64,000 nucleotides of DNA from Branchiibius cervicis (GCF_042661605.1 NZ_JBHSWJ010000002.1:2852001-2916000); one strand, 5' to 3'; shown: positions 43,893 to 52,806, counted from the stretch's first letter. Program-made: numbers and translations. Notes: generated from the sequence alone by a model not told the origin.

Positions 43893-46800
43893 TCAGCTGC
43901 GCAGCGTCTGGATCCATCGCCGAGTGTCCGCAGGATCGATGACGTCGTCCAGTTCGAAGACGGCGGCCGCGACCATCGCCTTGCCCTGGGCGTACGCCGC
44001 CGCGACGAGTCGGTCGTACTCTTCCTGCCGCCGCTGCGGGTCCTCGATGGCTGCCAGTTCTTTGCGGTAGCCCAACCGGACGGCACCTTCCAGACCCATC
44101 GGCCCCATCTCCCCCGTCGGCCAGGCGATGGTGAACTGCGGAGCGCGGAATGACCCGCCGGCCATCGCCATCGCGCCCAGACCGTAAGCCTTCCGCAGGA
44201 TGACTGTCCCCATCGGCACGCGCAACGCGGCCGTGTCGGCGAACAACCGCCCGAACCGGGTGACCGTCGCATCCTTCTCCGCGTCCGGGCCGACCATGAA
44301 ACCCGGTGTGTCACAGAAGGTCACGATCGGTAGTGCGTGCGCATTGCACACTCGCAGGAAGTCACGCAGTTTGTCCGCACCGGGCGCATCGATCGCTCCG
44401 CCGAAGTGTCGGCAGTCGTTGGCGACGATGCCGTACGCCGCGCCGGCGACCCGGCCCAACCCGGTCCGGATCCCGGGGGCGTAATCGGCACGCAGCTCGA
44501 GGAACGAGTTCTCGTCGAGCACACCGGCCAACGCTGCGTGCACGTCGTAGGACCGCATCCGGTCCTGGGGTACGGCGTGCCGCGCCAACCGCCCGTCGGG
44601 AGCTGTCCATATGACTGAATCACCCTGGAAATAGGACAGGTACGTGCGCGCGGTCGCGATCGCATCCGCGTCGTCGGCGGCCACAACGTGGACCACCCCG
44701 TTGCGCCGCTGGACCTCGACCGGTCCGACGTCCTGAGCGCGCACAACCCCCAGACCGCCGCCCTCGATCATCGCGGGACCGCCCATCCCGATACTCGCCT
44801 CGGGCGTCGCGATGACGACGTCGCACACCCCGAGCAGGGCGGCGTTGCCGGCGAAACAATTGCCGGAGACGACACCCACCAGCGGTACGAGCCCGGACAA
44901 CGCACCCATCGCACGGAACGTGCCCACATCCAGGCCGGTGATGCCGGAGACGTCGGTGTCGCCGGGCCGGCCGCCGCCGCCCTCGGTGAAGAACACCACC
45001 GGCAGCCGCCGCCGGTGGGCCAACTCCAGCATCCGGTCGGTCTTGGCGTGATTGCGCACGCCCTGGGTGCCGGCCAGCACGGTGTAGTCGTAGGAGAGCA
45101 CGACAACCGGGTGGCCGTTGATCACCGCGGTCCCGCAGATCAGCCCGTCGGCCGGGGTGTTCGCGATCAGGTCCTCTTCGCTGCGTCGGGCGCGTTGTGC
45201 GGCGATGGCCAGGCCGCCGTACTCCACGAACGATCCGTCGTCGACCAGATCGGCGATGTTCTCCCGGGCCGTACGCCGGCCCTTGGCGTGCCAGCGCTCG
45301 ACCGCCTCGGGCCGGGCCTCGTCGAGCAACCGCGCCCGTCGGGCGCGGACGACGTCCAGGTCGTCGCGGGAAGCATCGAGGTCCACCCGGGGCGCGGCCT
45401 GCTGCCCCCCGTCAGCCTGCGCGCTCTCGACCACCAGGAGGGGACGACCCACCTCGACCTGCTCGTCGAGGGAGACCAGCTGCCGCACCACGCGCACCGT
45501 CACGTCCCGGGTGAGCGGATGGGCCATCTTCATTGCCTCCACGACCGCGAGATCTGCCCCGGGAAGCACCCGGTTGCCCTCCCCGGCCAGTGCCACGACC
45601 ACGCCCGGCATCCGGGCGCAGATCAGTTCCTGACCCGGCTCGAGGATCTCATCGGCCCGGTCGGCCCCTTCCGGCTCCGGCGTCGCCGCTCCTGCCGCGA
45701 TGCTGGACCAGTTGTCCTCCAGCCAGGACGTCGCCAGCAGACCCCGGGTAAGGCCTTCGTCCTGCAGAATCCGTTGCAGCAGTGCGCGATTGGTGCCGAT
45801 TCCGGTCACGCTTGTCTCGGCCAGCGCCTGCTGCAGCCGTCGCTGCGCGACCTGCCCGGACGGCCCCGAGCAGATGATCTTGGCCAGCAGGGAGTCGTAG
45901 CGTGGACTGTGCCGCAGACCGGCATACGCGCTGGTGTCCACGCGCACCCCCGGCCCGCCGGGCCACTGAAGCGTCTCGACGGTGCCGGACGTGGCGTGCA
46001 ACTCACCGGTCGGTGTGATGGTTTCGGCGTTCAACCGCGCTTGGATGGCCGTTCCGCGGATCTGTGTGCGCAGCACCTCGCGGTCGATCAGGTCAGCGAT
46101 GGTCACGCCCCGGGCCAGCTCGATCTGGGCCGCGACCAGATCACTGCCGGTGACCTCCTCGGTCACGGTGTGCTCCACCTGCAGTCGCGGGTTGACCTCC
46201 AGGAAGTACGCCGCGTCATCGGTCACCAGGAACTCCACCGTGGCCACGCCGCGGTGGCCCACCTGCTCGGCCAGCCGAATCGAACCGGCGTGGATCTGCT
46301 CGCGCAGCGCCGACGGCAGCGCCGGCGCGGGCGCCATCTCCACGACCTTCTGGTGGCGGCGCTGGACGGAGCAGTCGCGGTCGGAAACGGTCATCGCGCG
46401 GTGACCGTCGGCGACCACCTGCACTTCGATGTGCCGTGCAGCGGTGATGCGAGCCTCGGCATAGATCCGTCCGTCGCCGAAACCCGCCAGCGCCTCATCC
46501 CCGCACCGCTGCATCTGAGTCTCGACCACCTGCTGGTCGGTGACCTCGCGGATACCGCGACCACCGCCACCGGCGACGGCCTTGATCATGACCCCGCCCG
46601 GGTGCGCGGCCAGGAGCGCACGGACCTGGCCGGGGTCGGGGTCGATCCCGGTGCCCGGCGGCAGGTCCAGACCGGCCATCGTGGCTGCTTCGCGTGCCCG
46701 CGTCTTGTCGCCGAAGAGCTCGAGCGCATCCGCGTCGGGGCCGACGAACACCAGACCCGCGGTCTGGCACAGACGCGCGAAATCAGCGTTCTCCGAACCG

Positions 46801-47036
46801 AATCCGTAGCCCGGGTGAACCAGCGCACCGCTCGGTGCGGCGGCGACGATGGCGGCGAAGTCCAGGTAGGCGGCCGGGCCACTCTCCGGTAGCGCTTCCG
46901 CCTCGTCCGCTAGCCGCACGCCCATCGTGTCAGCCTCGTCCGCCGCGTGGACGATGACGGTCCGGTGCCCCAGTTCCCGAGCGGTGCGGATGATCCGGAC
47001 AGCGATCTCACCGCGATTGGCTATCAACACAGTCAC
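43893..47036 (-). CDS. Single-chain biotin-dependent acyl-CoA carboxylase (biotin carboxylase + BCCP + carboxyltransferase)
   Basis: The 1047-residue protein joins three parts usually on two or more chains. Residues about 1-450 are a biotin carboxylase (IANRGEIAVRIIRTARELG, the ATP-grasp GGGGRGIREV, FLEVNPRLQVEHTVTEEVTG). A biotinyl domain around 480-550 carries the biotin lysine in EAMKMAHPL. The last 480 or so residues are a carboxyltransferase (GLICGTAVINGHPVVVLSYDY, GGRPGDTD, FVDTPGF-like FCDTPGFMVGPDAE). It would carboxylate an acyl-CoA such as propionyl- or acetyl-CoA. It is divergent from a TetR gene with a 26-bp palindrome between. Confidence 0.93.
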   Translation of the reverse strand: MTVLIANRGEIAVRIIRTARELGHRTVIVHAADEADTMGVRLADEAEALPESGPAAYLDFAAIVAAAPSGALVHPGYGFGSENADFARLCQTAGLVFVGPDADALELFGDKTRAREAATMAGLDLPPGTGIDPDPGQVRALLAAHPGGVMIKAVAGGGGRGIREVTDQQVVETQMQRCGDEALAGFGDGRIYAEARITAARHIEVQVVADGHRAMTVSDRDCSVQRRHQKVVEMAPAPALPSALREQIHAGSIRLAEQVGHRGVATVEFLVTDDAAYFLEVNPRLQVEHTVTEEVTGSDLVAAQIELARGVTIADLIDREVLRTQIRGTAIQARLNAETITPTGELHATSGTVETLQWPGGPGVRVDTSAYAGLRHSPRYDSLLAKIICSGPSGQVAQRRLQQALAETSVTGIGTNRALLQRILQDEGLTRGLLATSWLEDNWSSIAAGAATPEPEGADRADEILEPGQELICARMPGVVVALAGEGNRVLPGADLAVVEAMKMAHPLTRDVTVRVVRQLVSLDEQVEVGRPLLVVESAQADGGQQAAPRVDLDASRDDLDVVRARRARLLDEARPEAVERWHAKGRRTARENIADLVDDGSFVEYGGLAIAAQRARRSEEDLIANTPADGLICGTAVINGHPVVVLSYDYTVLAGTQGVRNHAKTDRMLELAHRRRLPVVFFTEGGGGRPGDTDVSGITGLDVGTFRAMGALSGLVPLVGVVSGNCFAGNAALLGVCDVVIATPEASIGMGGPAMIEGGGLGVVRAQDVGPVEVQRRNGVVHVVAADDADAIATARTYLSYFQGDSVIWTAPDGRLARHAVPQDRMRSYDVHAALAGVLDENSFLELRADYAPGIRTGLGRVAGAAYGIVANDCRHFGGAIDAPGADKLRDFLRVCNAHALPIVTFCDTPGFMVGPDAEKDATVTRFGRLFADTAALRVPMGTVILRKAYGLGAMAMAGGSFRAPQFTIAWPTGEMGPMGLEGAVRLGYRKELAAIEDPQRRQEEYDRLVAAAYAQGKAMVAAAVFELDDVIDPADTRRWIQTLRS

Positions 47037-47049
47037 GGTCAGTCATGCT

Positions 47050-47075
47050 CATTGACATTGACGTCAATGTCAATG
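47050..47075. promoter_or_regulatory. 26-bp perfect palindrome between carboxylase and TetR genes
   Basis: CATTGACATTGAC (47050-47062) is followed without a gap by its reverse complement (47063-47075). It lies 13 bases before the carboxylase GTG and 11 bases before the TetR GTG, so a bound repressor would block both genes. TTGACATTGACGTCAATG-type sites are common TetR operators. Confidence 0.85.
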
Positions 47076-47086
47076 ACGATGTCCAC

Positions 47087-47725
47087 GTGAGTGACGGCAG
47101 CGGGTGGGCAGTGCGCGATGCCCGTGAGCGCAGCCAGACCCAGCGCCACCGGCAACTCCTGGCCGCGGCCGAGGAGGTCTTCGCCGAGCGCGGTTACGAC
47201 GAGACCACGATCGCCGACATCACGGAGCGCGCGGGAGTTTCGCGAGCCACCGCCTACGTCTACTTCTCCTCCAAAGACGCGGTGTTGCGGGCGCTGGCAC
47301 AACAAGTGGTGGCTGATTTCATCGCTGCACAGGAAGTACCGCCCGGCGATCCGTGGGACGTCCTGTCCCAGACCTGCCGCCGTACCGCGCAGGCCCTGTG
47401 GGCACACGGTCCGTTGTTGGAGATCATCGCCGAGCGAGCCCGCCGCGACGAGGGGGTCCAGGCGCTGCACGATGAGTTGTGGCACCGCCCGGTCCGGCGC
47501 TTCGCCCGGTACCTCGAGCGAGAACGAGCAGCAGGCCGGGTCCACCCCGTCGGGACCAGCAGTATCGTCGCCGAATTCATCTCCTCGACGCTGCGCACCG
47601 GCTCCCTGGATCGGCGTACGCAGTCTCGTTCGACTCAAACCAGATTCGTCGACTCGGTGATCGACGTCGGCGCCACTCTCATCGGCATCGAGCCGCCCGC
47701 CCGCAACCGTGAGGAGCCGTCATGA
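47087..47725 (+). CDS. TetR family transcriptional regulator of acyl-CoA genes
   Basis: The 212-residue protein has a TetR HTH (QLLAAAEEVFAERGYDETTIADITERAGVSRATAYVYFSSKDAVLRAL) and a C-terminal ligand domain. GTG 47087 was chosen; the in-frame ATG at 47045 lies inside the operator palindrome and would translate it, which is unlikely. Its stop overlaps the start of the acyl-CoA ligase gene (ATGA). It probably represses both itself and the divergent carboxylase, with an acyl-CoA as the likely effector (inference). Confidence 0.9.
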   Translation: MSDGSGWAVRDARERSQTQRHRQLLAAAEEVFAERGYDETTIADITERAGVSRATAYVYFSSKDAVLRALAQQVVADFIAAQEVPPGDPWDVLSQTCRRTAQALWAHGPLLEIIAERARRDEGVQALHDELWHRPVRRFARYLERERAAGRVHPVGTSSIVAEFISSTLRTGSLDRRTQSRSTQTRFVDSVIDVGATLIGIEPPARNREEPS

Positions 47726-49443
47726 CAGCAACGCCGCTGCCGCCGGACTATGACTCTGCCGTCGAGCAGATTCGCGCACTGCAGAGTGCGAACTGGCCAC
47801 CGCAGGTGCCTCACGACCCCACGGGACTGCCCGGACTGACCGGTATCACCGACTACCTGTGGCATTGGGCGCAGCACACTCCGAAAGCGCCTGCAGTGTC
47901 GTTCTACGGGCTCACCTGGGATTACCGGACACTGGCCGATCACGCGCTGCGGTGGGCCGGCTGGCTGCAGGGCGCCGGGATCGAGCCCGGCGCGCGGGTG
48001 GGCGTGCTCGCCGGCAACTGCCCGCAGTTCACGGCGATCATGCTGGGCACCCTGGCCGCTGGGTGCGTGCACGTACCGATCAACCCGATGTTCAAGGGGC
48101 ACGAGCTGGTCCACGAACTCACCGACGCCGGGGTCGAGGTGCTCGTGGCCGAGGAACCTCTCCTTGCCCTGGTCCGTTCGGTGGTGGACGGCACGCCGGT
48201 ACGCCGAGTGCTGCGTCTGGCGCCCGGCGCACCCCTGGTTGCAGCCGGGCTGCCGCTACCCGGCGTACTCACAGCCCCCATCCCAGATGCCGCGGAACTG
48301 GAATGGCATGCAGCTGTTGCGGATTCAGCACCGCTGGACCCGCAGCCCGCGGACCCCGATGCTCTCGCGGCGCTGAACTACACCGGCGGCACCACCGGAA
48401 TGCCCAAGGGCTGCGAACACACCCAGGGCGACATGGTCTACACGGCGGTCACCATCACCGCCGCCCAGGGCCACCGGGTCGGGCAGGAGCGGTCGGCGAG
48501 CATCATCTTCGTGCCAATCTTCTGGATCGCGGGAGAGGATTTCGGCATTCTCGCGCCCCTGGTGAACGGCGGCCAGGTGCACCTGCTGCGCCGCTGGGAC
48601 GTGTCGCTGGTGCTGGATCTGATCGAGCGCGACCGCGCGACGACCATGCTCGGCACGGTCGACAACTACGTGGAGTTACTGGAGCAGGCCGGCGGCCGCG
48701 ATCTGTCCTCGTTGCACACCGCGCTGGCGATGTCCTTCGTCCTCAAGTTGACTCCGCAGATCCGCCAGCAGTGGCGGGAGGCGACGGGCCACGTGATCCG
48801 GGAGGCGTCGTACGGGATGACGGAGACGCACACCGGCGACACGATCACCCTCGGCTTCCAGGACGACGACCGCGACCTGACCGCCGAGCCGGTGTTCTGC
48901 GGCCTGCCCGTGCCCGGGACCGACATCCTGATCGTGGACGACGCGCTGGCGCCGGTGCCCGTGGGCACGGCCGGACAGATCATCGTGCGCAGCCCGTCGC
49001 TGCTCAAGGGCTATTTCGGCCGGCCGGAGGAGACTGCGGAAGCTCTGCACGACGGCTGGTTGCACACCGGCGACACCGGACGGCTCGATGAGTGGGGCGC
49101 CCTGCACTACCTCGGCCGGAACAAGGAAATGATCAAGGTCAACGGGATGAGCGTCTTTCCCTCCGAGGTCGAATCGATCCTGCGGCTGCACCCCCAGGTG
49201 GCGACGCTGGCTGTCGTCCCGATGCCTGACCCGGACCGCGGGCAACGTCCGCTGGCGTTCGTCGAACTGCTGCCCGACGCCCGCCTCACTGCCGAGGAGC
49301 TCTCGGCCTGGGCGCGCGACAACATGGCGCCGTACAAGGTGCCGGTCATCGAGTTGGTCAGCGGACTGCCCATGACGGCGACGGGCAAGGTGAAGAAGGG
49401 CGAGCTGTTCGAGCGGGCCCGGGAGCGTGCGCACCAACCCTGA
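47722..49443 (+). CDS. Acyl-CoA ligase (AMP-dependent synthetase)
   Basis: The 573-residue ANL-family enzyme has NYTGGTTGMPKGCEH (P-loop), SYGMTETH, the WLHTGDTGRLDEWGALHYLGRNKEMIKVNG stretch with the hinge, VFPSEVESIL and the catalytic lysine region TATGKVKKGEL. LNYTGGTTG in place of YTSGTTG is a modest variation. It is co-translated with the TetR regulator, and together with the divergent carboxylase it suggests a route that activates a carboxylic acid to acyl-CoA and then carboxylates it (inference). Confidence 0.93.
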   Translation: MTATPLPPDYDSAVEQIRALQSANWPPQVPHDPTGLPGLTGITDYLWHWAQHTPKAPAVSFYGLTWDYRTLADHALRWAGWLQGAGIEPGARVGVLAGNCPQFTAIMLGTLAAGCVHVPINPMFKGHELVHELTDAGVEVLVAEEPLLALVRSVVDGTPVRRVLRLAPGAPLVAAGLPLPGVLTAPIPDAAELEWHAAVADSAPLDPQPADPDALAALNYTGGTTGMPKGCEHTQGDMVYTAVTITAAQGHRVGQERSASIIFVPIFWIAGEDFGILAPLVNGGQVHLLRRWDVSLVLDLIERDRATTMLGTVDNYVELLEQAGGRDLSSLHTALAMSFVLKLTPQIRQQWREATGHVIREASYGMTETHTGDTITLGFQDDDRDLTAEPVFCGLPVPGTDILIVDDALAPVPVGTAGQIIVRSPSLLKGYFGRPEETAEALHDGWLHTGDTGRLDEWGALHYLGRNKEMIKVNGMSVFPSEVESILRLHPQVATLAVVPMPDPDRGQRPLAFVELLPDARLTAEELSAWARDNMAPYKVPVIELVSGLPMTATGKVKKGELFERARERAHQP

Positions 49444-49497
49444 ACCGCCAGTGCCATGATCGACAGGACCCTGACCTTTCATTCCCTAGGAGTCCTG

Positions 49498-49923
49498 ATG
49501 GACACGCTCGCAAAGACCTTCTACACCGCGTCAGCCACCTCCACCGGTGACGGCCGCAGTGGGCACGTACGCAGCAGCGACGGCGTCCTCGACCTGGACC
49601 TGTTGCCGCCATCGGAGCACAGCACGCACACCAACCCCGAGCAGTTGTTCGCGGCCGGCTACGCCGCGTGCTTCCATTCCGCCCTCAAGGGCAACGCCAA
49701 ACGCCTGGGCCTAGACGTCAGCGACTCGGCCGTGACCGCGGACGTCTCGTTGGGGCAGATCGAGGAGAACCGTTTCGGCTTGGCGGTGACATTGCACATC
49801 GAACTCGGCGGGCTCAGCCAGGAGGACGCCGAAGCGTTGGCCGAGGCCGCTCACCAGGGCTGTCCCTACTCCAACGCGACGCGGGGCAACATCGAGGTCA
49901 CGCTGGACGTGCAGGTCGGCTGA
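49498..49923 (+). CDS. ohr: Organic hydroperoxide resistance protein (Ohr/OsmC family)
   Basis: Ohr reduces organic hydroperoxides with two cysteines and dihydrolipoyl partners. The 141-residue protein has both: FAAGYAACFHSAL and AHQGCPYSNATRGN. It begins MDTLAKTFYTASATSTGDGRSGHV, as Ohr proteins do. CTAGGAG precedes the ATG. No OhrR regulator gene is adjacent. Confidence 0.94.
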   Translation: MDTLAKTFYTASATSTGDGRSGHVRSSDGVLDLDLLPPSEHSTHTNPEQLFAAGYAACFHSALKGNAKRLGLDVSDSAVTADVSLGQIEENRFGLAVTLHIELGGLSQEDAEALAEAAHQGCPYSNATRGNIEVTLDVQVG

Positions 49924-49964
49924 ACCTGCCGGGGTGCGTCGGCGCGCAGGTTCGAGTAATGTAG

Positions 49965-49976
49965 TTGAATGTTCAA
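49965..49976. promoter_or_regulatory. TTGAA-N2-TTCAA inverted repeat before the F420 reductase-like gene
   Basis: TTGAATGTTCAA lies 27 bases before the ATG at 50004, next to AT-richer DNA (TAATGTAG) that may include the -10. Its symmetry fits a MarR- or HxlR-type operator; no regulator is encoded beside it. Confidence 0.5.
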
Positions 49977-50003
49977 GTACTTCTACCGAGACGGAGATCA
50001 GCC

Positions 50004-50576
50004 ATGACACACATCAGCATCGTCGGCGCCGGGAAGATGGGCCAGGCCATCGCGGGGATCGTGACCCGCGGAGGCAACACGGTCGAGCTGCTCGACAACA
50101 CCACATCCCAGGCCGTTTCCGGCGAGATCGTCGTCCTCGCCGTGCCGTACGGCGCCCTGGACGACGTCATCGCCCAGCGGGCCGGTGAACTCGCGGGCAA
50201 GATCGTCGTCGACATCACCAACCCGCTCAATTTCGAGACGTTCGACTCCCTGCTGGTGCCGGCCGACAGTTCTGCCGCCGCCAAGGTCGCAGCCGCGCTG
50301 CCTGAGTCGCAAGTTCTCAAGGCCTTCAACACCACGTTCTCCGGCGTGCTCGAGGCCGGCACCGTGGGCCCGCAGAAGGCCACCGTCCTGATCGCCGGTG
50401 ACGACGAGGCGGCCAAGAAGGCGCTCGCCGACGTGGTCACCGCCGGCGGCCTGGACGCAGTGGACGCCGGTTCGCTGAGCCGGGCGCGGGAGTTGGAGTC
50501 CGTGGGCTTCCTGCAGCTCACCCTTGCGGCGGCCGGAAAGATCTCCTGGACCGGCGGGTTCGCGCTGGTCAACTGA
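50004..50576 (+). CDS. NADPH-dependent F420 reductase-like NAD(P)-binding protein
   Basis: The 190-residue protein has a Rossmann fold (ISIVGAGKMGQAIAG) and the VLAVPYGALDDV, VDITNPLNF and VLKAFNTTFSGVLEAG segments of the F420-dependent NADP reductase family. It may move hydride between NADPH and F420, although small relatives with this fold do other redox tasks. A GAGAC-type purine stretch precedes the ATG at 50004. A small inverted repeat (49965-49976) sits just upstream, and a strong terminator follows after about 100 bases. Confidence 0.88.
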   Translation: MTHISIVGAGKMGQAIAGIVTRGGNTVELLDNTTSQAVSGEIVVLAVPYGALDDVIAQRAGELAGKIVVDITNPLNFETFDSLLVPADSSAAAKVAAALPESQVLKAFNTTFSGVLEAGTVGPQKATVLIAGDDEAAKKALADVVTAGGLDAVDAGSLSRARELESVGFLQLTLAAAGKISWTGGFALVN

Positions 50577-50676
50577 GCGCTGCCGCTCCGGGCGACGGCG
50601 GCCGACCGGGCGGCCCAGGTGTCGCGGCTCGTTCGGGCTTCGCCCTCACTCCTCCTCGAATCACTCCGTTCAATAA

Positions 50677-50721
50677 CGTGAAGAAGGACCGGGCGAAAAA
50701 CATGCCCGGTCCTTCTTCACG
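50677..50721. terminator. 18-bp hairpin at the chromosome/element border
   Basis: CGTGAAGAAGGACCGGGC (50677-50694) pairs perfectly with 50704-50721 across the loop GAAAAACAT. On the minus strand the arm is T-rich at its end. It lies directly 3' of the tRNA-Ala fragment and downstream of the F420 reductase-like gene, so it probably ended both the original tRNA transcript and the convergent gene. Confidence 0.85.
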
Positions 50722-50766
50722 TGGTGGAGCTGAGGGGATTCGAACCCCTGGCCTTCTCATTGCGAA
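50722..50766 (-). other. 3' fragment of tRNA-Ala(CGC): attachment site at the element's left end
   Basis: On the minus strand the sequence reads from the anticodon loop TTCGCAA (anticodon CGC) through a TGAGA stem strand, variable loop, T arm AGGGG-TTCGAAT-CCCCT and acceptor strand CAGCTCC-A-CCA. The 5' half is absent: the bases before the loop do not pair with TGAGA and there is no D arm. A tRNA cut at the anticodon loop is a classic att site. The missing 5' half would lie to the right, consistent with an element that fills the rest of the window. Confidence 0.85.
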
Positions 50767-50955
50767 GGTGAATGTCGTTGCAGGACGGCTAATTTCACTC
50801 GTTTCACCCGTTGCAGTGCGTGCGTCACGATGCCCTAGTTGCATCGTGGGGGCACGCCAGGGGCACACGCCACGCACCACACCACACCATGCCGATCCCC
50901 AGGACCGCGGCCTAGAGGGCCGCGGCTGGCGTGGCGCGATCACCCAATAAAACGA

Positions 50956-50983
50956 CGTAGGGCGGGCTTTCGCCCGCCCTACG
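50956..50983. terminator. 12-bp hairpin before the rep gene
   Basis: CGTAGGGCGGGC (50956-50967), loop TTTC, then the exact complement (50972-50983). It resembles an rRNA-type GGGC hairpin terminator and lies 5 bases before the rep start, so it could insulate rep from the left border or form part of its leader. A smaller stem (CCGCGGCC at 50905-50912 with 50918-50925) lies nearby. Otherwise 50767-50955 shows no gene. Confidence 0.65.
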
Positions 50984-50987
50984 GAGA

Positions 50988-52490
50988 GTGATCCCGGGTT
51001 GCCCCCGGAGCCACAAAAGCCTTACCAGCTACGTGCGATTTTACACGCGCGCATCGTCGGCCGCGTCCGACGCACCACAATTCGTCGCCGCCACCCCTTC
51101 CCCTGGTCTCGCAAAGCGAGCCACCGGGCCGTGCTGGCTCAAGGGCCTCCGTGTCGCCGCCCACGACCCGGAGGCTTGGCGCCCCGACCCTCGCGCCCTG
51201 CTTCGCGGCGCCTCCGTGGAGACAGCGCGCAGTAAAGGCGCCCGCGCCGCCTGGACTGTCCCAGATTCGCTGTGGGATCGTCCGTTTTGGCATCCCAACG
51301 ATTCCACGACGGTGCGCGTGATCGTCGTGGATGTCGACGGTTCCCTCTATCCGCTGAGCCGCCCTGGGTTGCCCGTCCCGGACTACGTGATAGCCACGCG
51401 GGTTCGTGGTGATGGCGCCCCTGAGCGTGTGCAGCTCGGGTGGGTTCTCGCCCAGCCGATCGTGGGTCGAGCACCAGCCCTCACCTCGCTGGTGCGCGAC
51501 CTGCACACAGCCCTGGTCGCCGCGTGCTGGGGAGACCGCGCACACCAGGTCCGAGCACGCTCCCGCAACCCACTCTGCGCCTTTGCGCCAGTCTCCTGGC
51601 CCCGCGGCGACCGCACCGGAAACCGCGGGGCCGGAGACCTCCTCGCCGCACTCCGCGCCGCCGAAATAATCGCACCCACACCCAGACCACCAGAGCCGAC
51701 GCCGGTCCCACCATCCTCAGTAGAAACCGCGAAATGGACCGCTGGCCAGCGCAATTCGGCGCTCTTCGACTATGTGCGCGTTCGCGCATACCGGGGAGAC
51801 GACCCGTGCACGATCGCGGCGCAGGCCAATTCGCAGTTCTGTAATCCCCCGCTGCCCGCCGCGGAGGTTGAGACCATCGCCCGGTCGATCGACCGGTTCT
51901 GTCGTGAGCACCGCCTCGGACGTCACCGTGGTGCCACCCAAGCGGTCCAAGACGCCCACGTGCCCGTTCCCACCATCACCCAGGCCGAGGGCCGGGCGCT
52001 CGGCCCCGCCGCACGCACCGCGCAGGCCAGGGAGCGGTACGCGGCGCTCGGCGTGGCAGCCGCGCCGCTCGTGGCCGCTGGGTCCTCCCTCAGGGCGGCC
52101 GCCACGACTCTCGGTGTTAGCCCCGCGACCCTCTCGCGAGCCATGCGCGCGGTGGGTGGCCAGGGTTCCGGCGAGGGGGGACAGGGGGCGCCCGAGGGTG
52201 TTTCACAATGGACCCCTAATCAGGGGTCTATATGGGACAGGGCCCCCGCAGGGTCTACCGACCCCCACCCACAATCCCACCACCCAAGACCCCGCCGCCC
52301 GAGGCACCGCCACCCCCACCCCCACCCACCGCAACCAGCCCTCCACCGCGCAGTACACGCACCCACCGGGGTCGGCCGCACCCGTCGCGCGCGCTCGCCT
52401 CCGACGGCGGCGCGCAAGCGAATCGTCCAGTCCCCCAGAGGCTTCGGCCCGAAACTGATGCGTTGCGGTGGTTGTGGCGTACGCGGTTAG
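50988..52490 (+). CDS. Plasmid-type replication initiator with replicase and PriCT domains
   Basis: The 500-residue protein has an N-terminal replicase domain (VPDSLWDRPFWHPNDSTTVRVIVVDVDG, RVQLGWVLAQPI), a primase C-terminal PriCT_1 domain (GQRNSALFDYVRVRAYRGDDPCTIAAQANSQFCNPPLPAAEVETIARSI) and a helix-turn-helix (SSLRAAATTLGVSPATLSRAMRA), the layout of ColE2/pAL5000-type Rep proteins of actinobacteria. The tail is Pro/His/Arg-rich. The GTG start is uncertain; no clear ribosome site is seen. Its stop lies inside the first TTAGCGCGCTAA palindrome. It indicates an element that can replicate as a plasmid. Confidence 0.85.
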   Translation: MIPGCPRSHKSLTSYVRFYTRASSAASDAPQFVAATPSPGLAKRATGPCWLKGLRVAAHDPEAWRPDPRALLRGASVETARSKGARAAWTVPDSLWDRPFWHPNDSTTVRVIVVDVDGSLYPLSRPGLPVPDYVIATRVRGDGAPERVQLGWVLAQPIVGRAPALTSLVRDLHTALVAACWGDRAHQVRARSRNPLCAFAPVSWPRGDRTGNRGAGDLLAALRAAEIIAPTPRPPEPTPVPPSSVETAKWTAGQRNSALFDYVRVRAYRGDDPCTIAAQANSQFCNPPLPAAEVETIARSIDRFCREHRLGRHRGATQAVQDAHVPVPTITQAEGRALGPAARTAQARERYAALGVAAAPLVAAGSSLRAAATTLGVSPATLSRAMRAVGGQGSGEGGQGAPEGVSQWTPNQGSIWDRAPAGSTDPHPQSHHPRPRRPRHRHPHPHPPQPALHRAVHAPTGVGRTRRARSPPTAARKRIVQSPRGFGPKLMRCGGCGVRG

Positions 52491-52498
52491 CGCGCTAA
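52487..52498. promoter_or_regulatory. TTAGCGCGCTAA operator, copy 1
   Basis: The perfect 12-bp palindrome overlaps the rep stop codon and TAAACT (52496-52501), the probable -10 for the operon that starts at 52672. The same palindrome is at 58550-58561, with degenerate copies at 58507-58518 and 58527-58538. Confidence 0.8.
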
Positions 52499-52517
52499 AC
52501 TGAGGGCGTTGAGAGTG

Positions 52518-52550
52518 CGCGGGGCGAGACCAGTCTGGTCACGCCCCGCG
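52518..52550 (+). terminator. Near-perfect hairpin after rep / in the leader of the next operon
   Basis: CGCGGGGCG (52518-52526), an inner GACCAG-T-CTGGTC, and CGCCCCGCG (52542-52550) form one long hairpin with single A bulges. It follows the rep stop by 28 bases and would end the rep transcript. It is also downstream of the operator-controlled promoter at about 52500, so it could attenuate the following operon. Confidence 0.7.
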
Positions 52551-52671
52551 TGGTACCAGGCGATGAACGGCGTCATGGATGAGCGCCGCCGCGGATAGCC
52601 CGCGGGTGAAGGTGCCGAGAATCCGGTTGCGCAGTCCTGTGCTGCGCGTGTTCAGTGGAGGACCTCTCAAC

Positions 52672-52806
52672 ATGCCGACGCCGCGTCTCAGCAGCTCGCC
52701 GAACGCCCCCAGCCCCGCGCAGCGTGATCGCGCTGCGCGGCACGCTGCGGCGCAAACCAACCTGACGGCGTTGCTGGCCCGCCTGCGTGAAGGACAGCGG
52801 CGATGA
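52672..52806 (+). CDS. Small hypothetical protein, first gene of the transfer-like operon
   Basis: The 44-residue protein (MPTPRLSSSPNAPSPAQRDR, then an alanine-rich helix ending LLARLREGQRR) is supported by an excellent ribosome site, GGAGGA, 7 bases before the ATG, and by an ATGA overlap with the next gene. I do not recognise it. Its position in a row of short overlapping genes leading to the VirB6-like gene is typical of actinobacterial mobile elements. Confidence 0.65.
   Translation: MPTPRLSSSPNAPSPAQRDRAARHAAAQTNLTALLARLREGQRR

Noticed and set aside
44688..46892. A 734-codon plus-strand frame antisense to the carboxylase gene
   Set aside because: Typical high-GC shadow frame, rich in His, Arg and Asp, with no domain; the minus strand encodes a complete carboxylase.
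47045..47086. ATG start for the TetR gene at 47045
   Set aside because: It would translate the operator palindrome into repeated Asp-Val and Asn-Val; the GTG at 47087 gives a normal TetR N-terminus.
50678..50950. A 90-codon frame over the tRNA-Ala fragment
   Set aside because: It translates the tRNA and hairpin sequence; this kind of spurious peptide is common at tRNA att sites.
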